Assembly (NCBI RefSeq): GCF_019649055.1
Contig: NW_026570246.1
Span: forward strand, 1,260,274-1,324,273
Source: Paramacrobiotus metropolitanus
Taxonomy: Eukaryota > Tardigrada > Eutardigrada > Parachela > Macrobiotidae
Direction of reading: 5' to 3'
DNA length: 64,000 nucleotides
A program made the position numbers and the translations under genes. Below are positions 60,901 to 64,000 of the stretch, in pieces. The notes beneath the pieces are model-generated. The model ran no database searches. It was given only the letters and a program-made list of their open reading frames with translations, and was not told the DNA's origin. Each line of letters starts with the position of its first letter. Position 1 is the first letter of the stretch.

Positions 60901-62562
60901 CCGCAACAGGACGGATACGAAGGCCAGGACGACGATGCCTACCAACAGGAGGCGTACGAAGACCAACAAGGTCACATGCCATACGTCAATCCACCACCCG
61001 CCCCGGCTGCACAACAAGCTGCGCCGGCGGCACAACCAAATCCCCTGGAACAGAACCCAGCACACGTTGCTTTGGTACGAGCAATAGCCCACGGACGTCG
61101 GCAACCCTTACCACCGTTCGACGGGGACCACACCAAACTTCATGGGTGGCTTAAGCAAATCCGAAGCCTGTATCGTCAAGCCCAACGATGGTACGAAGAC
61201 GATCAGACCTTCATGTCCGACTTGATAGCCGAACTGGACGGCCAAGCGAAAGAATGGCATACCCTCGAAGCCGCCGGAGAACCACTCGGCGGATGGCCAG
61301 TCAACTTATGGCTGACCAAATTCGAGCAGAGATTTGCGGACAAAAACAAAGAAGTGAACATGATATCCAGGATTAACAAACGGATATTCCGTTTCGGCGA
61401 AGAAACGCCGGAACAATACTACGACGCAATGATGTTCATGAAGTCCCAAGTCCCGACGGTCACAGACCAAATTATACTGTACCACCTTAAGGAGAACGTT
61501 CATGAACCCCAACTGCGGGCGGCCCTGGAAATCAGGATGCCGTCAACGCCGATCGAGTTCCGCGACTATTTACGGGACTTCGTTAACGGCAAGGAAATGT
61601 ACGAGGTACGCAAGTCGCGTGACAGCGACTACGCTAGAGTTCGGGCAGCAACACCTGCACCTGTCCCGACTCCACCTCCGGCGATACCGCAACAGACCGG
61701 ATATCAGCCCCATATGATGCCCGGATATCAAACTCCGACGGCACAATACGGACAACTAAGCCCGGCCCCGACGCCACCGGTGCAACAAGCACCAGTCCAG
61801 CAACAGACGTGGGCAGGCGCGGTAACAGCGAACTCGAATCCCCCAGCACCTGGAGTTGGAGCCCCCGTTAACAACTACGGCGGCCCAGGATATAGCTCGG
61901 GCAGTAACCAAAACAACACAGGTTTTGGTTACGGACAGAACTCGAACCAGGGGTACTCCGCATACGGACAGTATCCTCCACAAGGATACGGCGGCGGAGG
62001 CTATGGTCGCGGGAAAGGACGCGGCGGCGGGAATCGCGGCCGTGGGAACTTCCCTAACCGCGGCGGAGGCGGCGGCCCACAAGGCAACCGACCTCCCCAG
62101 GCACAACAAGGTGCTCGGCAAGGAACATCGTACGTCGATAAGATGGAGGCGGCCTTCTTCCAGTGGACGAAGGATAAGACCTTCCGGTGCAGGCACTGCA
62201 TGTTCAATAACCATGACGAGTCGCGCTGCATCTATGGCTCGGATAACAATCCGAACCTTCGGTGGTACGACGATTGGTACCGCCGATACTCGACGAATGG
62301 CCCGGTAGGCTCGGTGAATCCCTTCTGGAAGGACATCGTGCCGCCACCACGCCAACGCCAACAGGCAGGAGGCTCGGGTAGCCCCGGTAACAGAAACCGG
62401 TCGCCCGGCCAGGGGAATGGCGGAAACCGCAACAATAGCGGTGGGAACCAACAAGGTTCCCCGGCATACAGAGAACCGTTGCCGCCCCGCCAGTCGTTGA
62501 ACTCGACGCCACCCAACAATGGGCCGGCTCAGGTAACTCCCCGAAACGCTCAAGGTCGATGA
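57949..62562 (+). CDS. Retrotransposon Gag polyprotein (1,537 residues)
   Basis: Structural protein of the LTR element, about three times the length of a usual gypsy Gag. Residues 1-400 are disordered with degenerate PTxxVG repeats (about 145-260). Residues 425-725 form a long heptad-rich coiled coil (QREIDRLNAIL, ELNRELAEANKALEEAQKDL). 740-1035 is Pro/Gln/Arg-rich. About 1038-1220 is the capsid-like retrotransposon Gag domain (LHGWLKQIRSLY, EWHTLE, WLTKFEQRFADK, ETPEQYYDAMMFMKSQ). An RGG-type GRGKGRGGGNRGRG stretch at about 1350-1385 and a zinc knuckle C-x2-C-x4-H-x4-C (CRHCMFNNHDESRC, 1414-1427) indicate nucleic-acid binding. No stop or frameshift interrupts it. The TGA stop overlaps the ATG of the next frame. 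The long reading frames on the opposite strand at 61756-62604 and 60640-61104 are compositional shadows. Confidence 0.9.
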   Translation: MTTMSNPREDQYARKFNTDYSRRANMTGKYSLRYAGQDKSQPSSTDSTKSAEAREKRNDRILLADSNLTSDDSFEDARDKTFLEAPADTAAPSHPTKGEAEQPQAETTLSHTDLESSSHRAQGSVVTKTTELGRHSPNRTEEVPKPTSPNMDVPTNQVGRKSPTTQAERKSPTKQVGEQQPTAADQQMVDKPPAKEVGQQQADLPQTQGAEQPTLTGMDKPTTEVGNVQPTTQVGRISPTSKVGEKEVGNKQPTSLERQPTDTKSDAAVQPTKIPTRTEDSEVPPRSGPRPAGSPTSIPAPTERIISPLSRPSPTGSESTRVTEAQQTAKSTKATQSRPVDLKIRPSPLMFEPGELGSERTPTPNDEVFDTTKVSRPNSADGFFTTPVKSNQDDLTYQASTLEYTAEKWIAATPPERIVDVDLLRSRCRRLITQIALADRIIDSAGKSLRNSEDTHRLERSKWEREMADANKGIAIQQREIDRLNAILKRTDQPCRHDIDEATTLKGMLDRSMDAVHELNRELAEANKALEEAQKDLADVQTALVESEQAAGAFHQQLNTANEEAEVYRNEVDRYVVELKKADDEIDRLTHRVDELEAEIELAFTRMGRRFIDANARDMGFPNERTADVDLVEANAQLADQVHGLNQVLKEEQKLRAQLEYNLNEAQKVNEAQHSRILYLEAREVELYDFGEQAARNLTDMMRQMDEMDIETRCLREEKKHLEQSQVELPPYQEHSRVEPPSYRTSMAQEQHPSRTISDILWGINPTQEMVKKENNTSYFVGVVTIDPSVGTIPQPPAVPSAPEPEHNTSTAAPRVPTTNVATTTSAGAYTSTSYATRTTMYAPVPNTRGDRTTDSSRLPIQPPRPGMEAYRPPRTNSNPNLLRQNPQFDLKRGRARSFNTADQQQDGRNGEDSSDQQGRRPPNRPTQSRMPAQGTQPDRYGRVYDQPSGFYPQAPRQNRAPPPQQYEGQPQQPRHADQAQARHPQQDGYEGQDDDAYQQEAYEDQQGHMPYVNPPPAPAAQQAAPAAQPNPLEQNPAHVALVRAIAHGRRQPLPPFDGDHTKLHGWLKQIRSLYRQAQRWYEDDQTFMSDLIAELDGQAKEWHTLEAAGEPLGGWPVNLWLTKFEQRFADKNKEVNMISRINKRIFRFGEETPEQYYDAMMFMKSQVPTVTDQIILYHLKENVHEPQLRAALEIRMPSTPIEFRDYLRDFVNGKEMYEVRKSRDSDYARVRAATPAPVPTPPPAIPQQTGYQPHMMPGYQTPTAQYGQLSPAPTPPVQQAPVQQQTWAGAVTANSNPPAPGVGAPVNNYGGPGYSSGSNQNNTGFGYGQNSNQGYSAYGQYPPQGYGGGGYGRGKGRGGGNRGRGNFPNRGGGGGPQGNRPPQAQQGARQGTSYVDKMEAAFFQWTKDKTFRCRHCMFNNHDESRCIYGSDNNPNLRWYDDWYRRYSTNGPVGSVNPFWKDIVPPPRQRQQAGGSGSPGNRNRSPGQGNGGNRNNSGGNQQGSPAYREPLPPRQSLNSTPPNNGPAQVTPRNAQGR
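58406..58679 (+). repeat. Hairpin-forming PTxxVG coding repeats
   Basis: Five units of CCGAC(T/C)-N5-7-GTCGG: 58406-58426, 58462-58478, 58608-58626, 58636-58652 and 58663-58679. Each is a short perfect inverted repeat; the first has eight-base arms. In frame each encodes Pro-Thr-x-x-Val-Gly. More imperfect units flank them. Confidence 0.8.
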
Positions 62563-64000
62563 GCTCCGGTGACTCATTCGACCTCCAACATCCGACCGAA
62601 CCACCGGACAAGGATAACCCCACTAATCAGCCGCTAACTTCCCGGAACGAACCGAACTTCCCAACGACGATTGAGGAAGGCTACCAACAGGTAGCCACTA
62701 TCCTCCAACTACTCGGACTGAACGAAAACAGCTCCGAAGAGGACTTCGCAAAGGCGATATCGGCCTCCACAAAGGAGGCGGTCGTGAAGTTAGCCGCTCA
62801 GTTCGGCGTGTACGCCAACAACGGCACCGTCGAAGCGTGGCCCGGGATGCAACAAGCACTCGAGGCGACCGACCCAGCCCCTCGATTCGAAGCTGGAACG
62901 TCGGAGGTCGGAACGCAGAAATTGCCCGACCTAAGCAGTGCGAACAAAGCGACTGCGCCGTCCGTCACACAAAGTGACGTAGTACGGCCCGGCCACGGAA
63001 GTTGGACCGGATTGCCGGTGAGGATAAACTCAACCGAGCAGGCCAGACGATGCCCAAGACGCGGAGGACCGGGACGCCGATTCACGCACAGGGGCAACAG
63101 AAACTTCCCCAATGTATCATCCGCACGCGCAACGGATAGATACGCTGCGACAATGGCAGCTATCGACCTCACCGAGGAATCGGAAGGAGAAGTCGAAGAA
63201 TGGGAAACAGTCCCATTGGGAGTACAGGTACCCGTTTACTCTCGGCCGGGAGAAGCGGACCTCTTCCAGCCAAAAGAGCGACCAGCTAGAACGATAGCCA
63301 GTTCTCGAACATTCCTGAACCTCGACTATATGTGGTCAAAATTGAGGCCAACAGACACCTCAATAGAGGAACGGATACTGGCACAGGCACAACGGTTCCG
63401 AACCGCCAAATTACCGGAGGACGGAGTAGCTAACCGACCTGAGGTACAGGAAGCGGGTGAAGTCGGAGTCGAACTTACACAAAGTTCAACTCAACAGCCA
63501 GCCGACCACGGTCCGGTATCACTAATTCCCATCAAACCAACGATACGGGAAGTAACCTTTGAGAAGGGAACGCATAAGAAACCGAAAACAGTTCGAGCTT
63601 GGACACACGAAATCCAAGTCGGATCCACGCCCACAATGGCGATGTTGGATACCGGAGCGGAGACTTCGCTCATCGAACAACGGTTTTGCGAGAGGAACGG
63701 TTTAACGATGCAACCCCTCGGACATTACACCAAAATACTTGGAGTGGGCGGACAAGTCGCCTTTGTAGTGTCACACTGCTGTACGGCACCTGTAACAATG
63801 CAGGGCTTTACTAGCCATCACACATTCCATGTCCAGCCGACCGAAGCGGATATCCCAGTGCTACTCGGATGCGACTACCTGCATTCGAAGTTCACTTTAA
63901 TTCTTACCAATTCCAATTCCGGAACAACCGGAAGGAAAGATGGTAGTGCAGTCTATCCCGATACCAGAGGCATCGGACACGGTAGGAAACGAAGCTCCGA
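62559..64000 (+). CDS. Retrotransposon Pol, N-terminal part with aspartic protease (3' partial)
   Basis: A frame shifted by -1 relative to Gag stays open for 480 codons from the ATG at 62559 to the window end. The first ~340 residues have no recognised fold. They are acidic and Gln-rich with a short Arg/Gly-rich stretch (CPRRGGPGRRF). The protease begins near residue 340: MAMLDTGAETSLI holds the catalytic DTG (Asp at codon 364), and LLGCDYLHSKF matches the conserved C-terminal LLGxDxL of retropepsins. The flap region ILGVGGQ lies between. The frame is also open upstream of the ATG into Gag, so a -1 frameshift fusion is an alternative to reinitiation. Reverse transcriptase and integrase must lie downstream. 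Confidence 0.85.
   Translation, partial: MSSGDSFDLQHPTEPPDKDNPTNQPLTSRNEPNFPTTIEEGYQQVATILQLLGLNENSSEEDFAKAISASTKEAVVKLAAQFGVYANNGTVEAWPGMQQALEATDPAPRFEAGTSEVGTQKLPDLSSANKATAPSVTQSDVVRPGHGSWTGLPVRINSTEQARRCPRRGGPGRRFTHRGNRNFPNVSSARATDRYAATMAAIDLTEESEGEVEEWETVPLGVQVPVYSRPGEADLFQPKERPARTIASSRTFLNLDYMWSKLRPTDTSIEERILAQAQRFRTAKLPEDGVANRPEVQEAGEVGVELTQSSTQQPADHGPVSLIPIKPTIREVTFEKGTHKKPKTVRAWTHEIQVGSTPTMAMLDTGAETSLIEQRFCERNGLTMQPLGHYTKILGVGGQVAFVVSHCCTAPVTMQGFTSHHTFHVQPTEADIPVLLGCDYLHSKFTLILTNSNSGTTGRKDGSAVYPDTRGIGHGRKRSS

Larger units (their letters stand above)
56215..64000 (+). mobile_element. LTR retrotransposon (Ty3/gypsy-like), 3' incomplete
   Basis: A GC-rich block unlike the AT-rich flanks contains, in order, a candidate 5' LTR, a 1.3 kb leader, a Gag frame, and an overlapping Pol frame with a retropepsin motif. 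Both frames are intact as far as they go, which suggests a young copy. Reverse transcriptase, integrase and the 3' LTR lie beyond the window, so class assignment rests on Gag with a CCHC knuckle and the gag-protease order. The left boundary is provisional. Confidence 0.85.

Noticed and set aside
60282-61104. Further long frames on both strands within Gag
   Set aside because: Same compositional reason; no start context, motif or conserved neighbour.
61756-62604. 282-codon open frame on the minus strand opposite Gag
   Set aside because: It lies fully opposite a Gag domain with clear motifs. GC-rich, stop-poor codons make such shadows, and the translated product shows no domain.

Overview
The window is animal nuclear DNA. 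Its genes have many GT-AG introns (the shortest are about 55-75 bp, the longest over 5 kb), AATAAA poly(A) signals, and orthologues of metazoan genes: a group I-type metabotropic glutamate receptor, MARCH5, CPEB/orb2, Rab11 and ABCD4. A Fer2-like bHLH gene and the overall architecture suggest an ecdysozoan invertebrate (arthropod or a relative such as a tardigrade). I cannot place it more precisely from sequence alone. I saw no tRNA, rRNA or CRISPR array.

Layout. 463-5511 (+): 3' part of a metabotropic glutamate receptor gene. 5854-7340 (-): malonyl-CoA decarboxylase, lacking its 5' half and carrying a tandemly duplicated, decayed exon. About 7620-9211 (+): decayed non-LTR retrotransposon ending in a (TTCAC)n tail. 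9613-13928 (+): mitochondrial isoleucyl-tRNA synthetase. 14197-16168: a non-autonomous Helitron with exact A|T flanks. 16649-18855 (+): MARCH5-like E3 ligase. 23448-36728 (+): CPEB2-4/orb2 translational regulator, with introns of 5.3 and 4.4 kb and a U-rich 3' region to about 39000. 40235-44337 (+): CYP3-clan cytochrome P450 with two GC-AG introns. 45153-46452 (+): Fer2/Ptf1a-type bHLH factor. 47621-49194 (-): Rab11. 50400-54322 (+): ABCD4-type lysosomal ABC transporter. 54839-55654 (-): intronless, bacterial-like DJ-1/PfpI protein. About 56215 to the window end (+): LTR retrotransposon with a 1,537-residue Gag and an overlapping Pol frame that opens at an ATGA stop/start junction and reaches a retropepsin motif before the window ends.

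The host genes are ordinary single-copy housekeeping, neuronal and trafficking genes in no operon-like relation. Rab11 and ABCD4 are head to head with a 1.2 kb shared upstream interval. The mGluR/MCD, bHLH/Rab11 and ABCD4/DJ-1 pairs are convergent. The mobile DNA carries most of the unusual signals: the Helitron with a second internal 3' terminus, the truncated MCD locus beside a retroelement, and an LTR element whose Gag contains repeated PTxxVG units encoded by short perfect hairpins. The DJ-1/PfpI gene is the best candidate for horizontal transfer. I found no clearly new multi-gene system.
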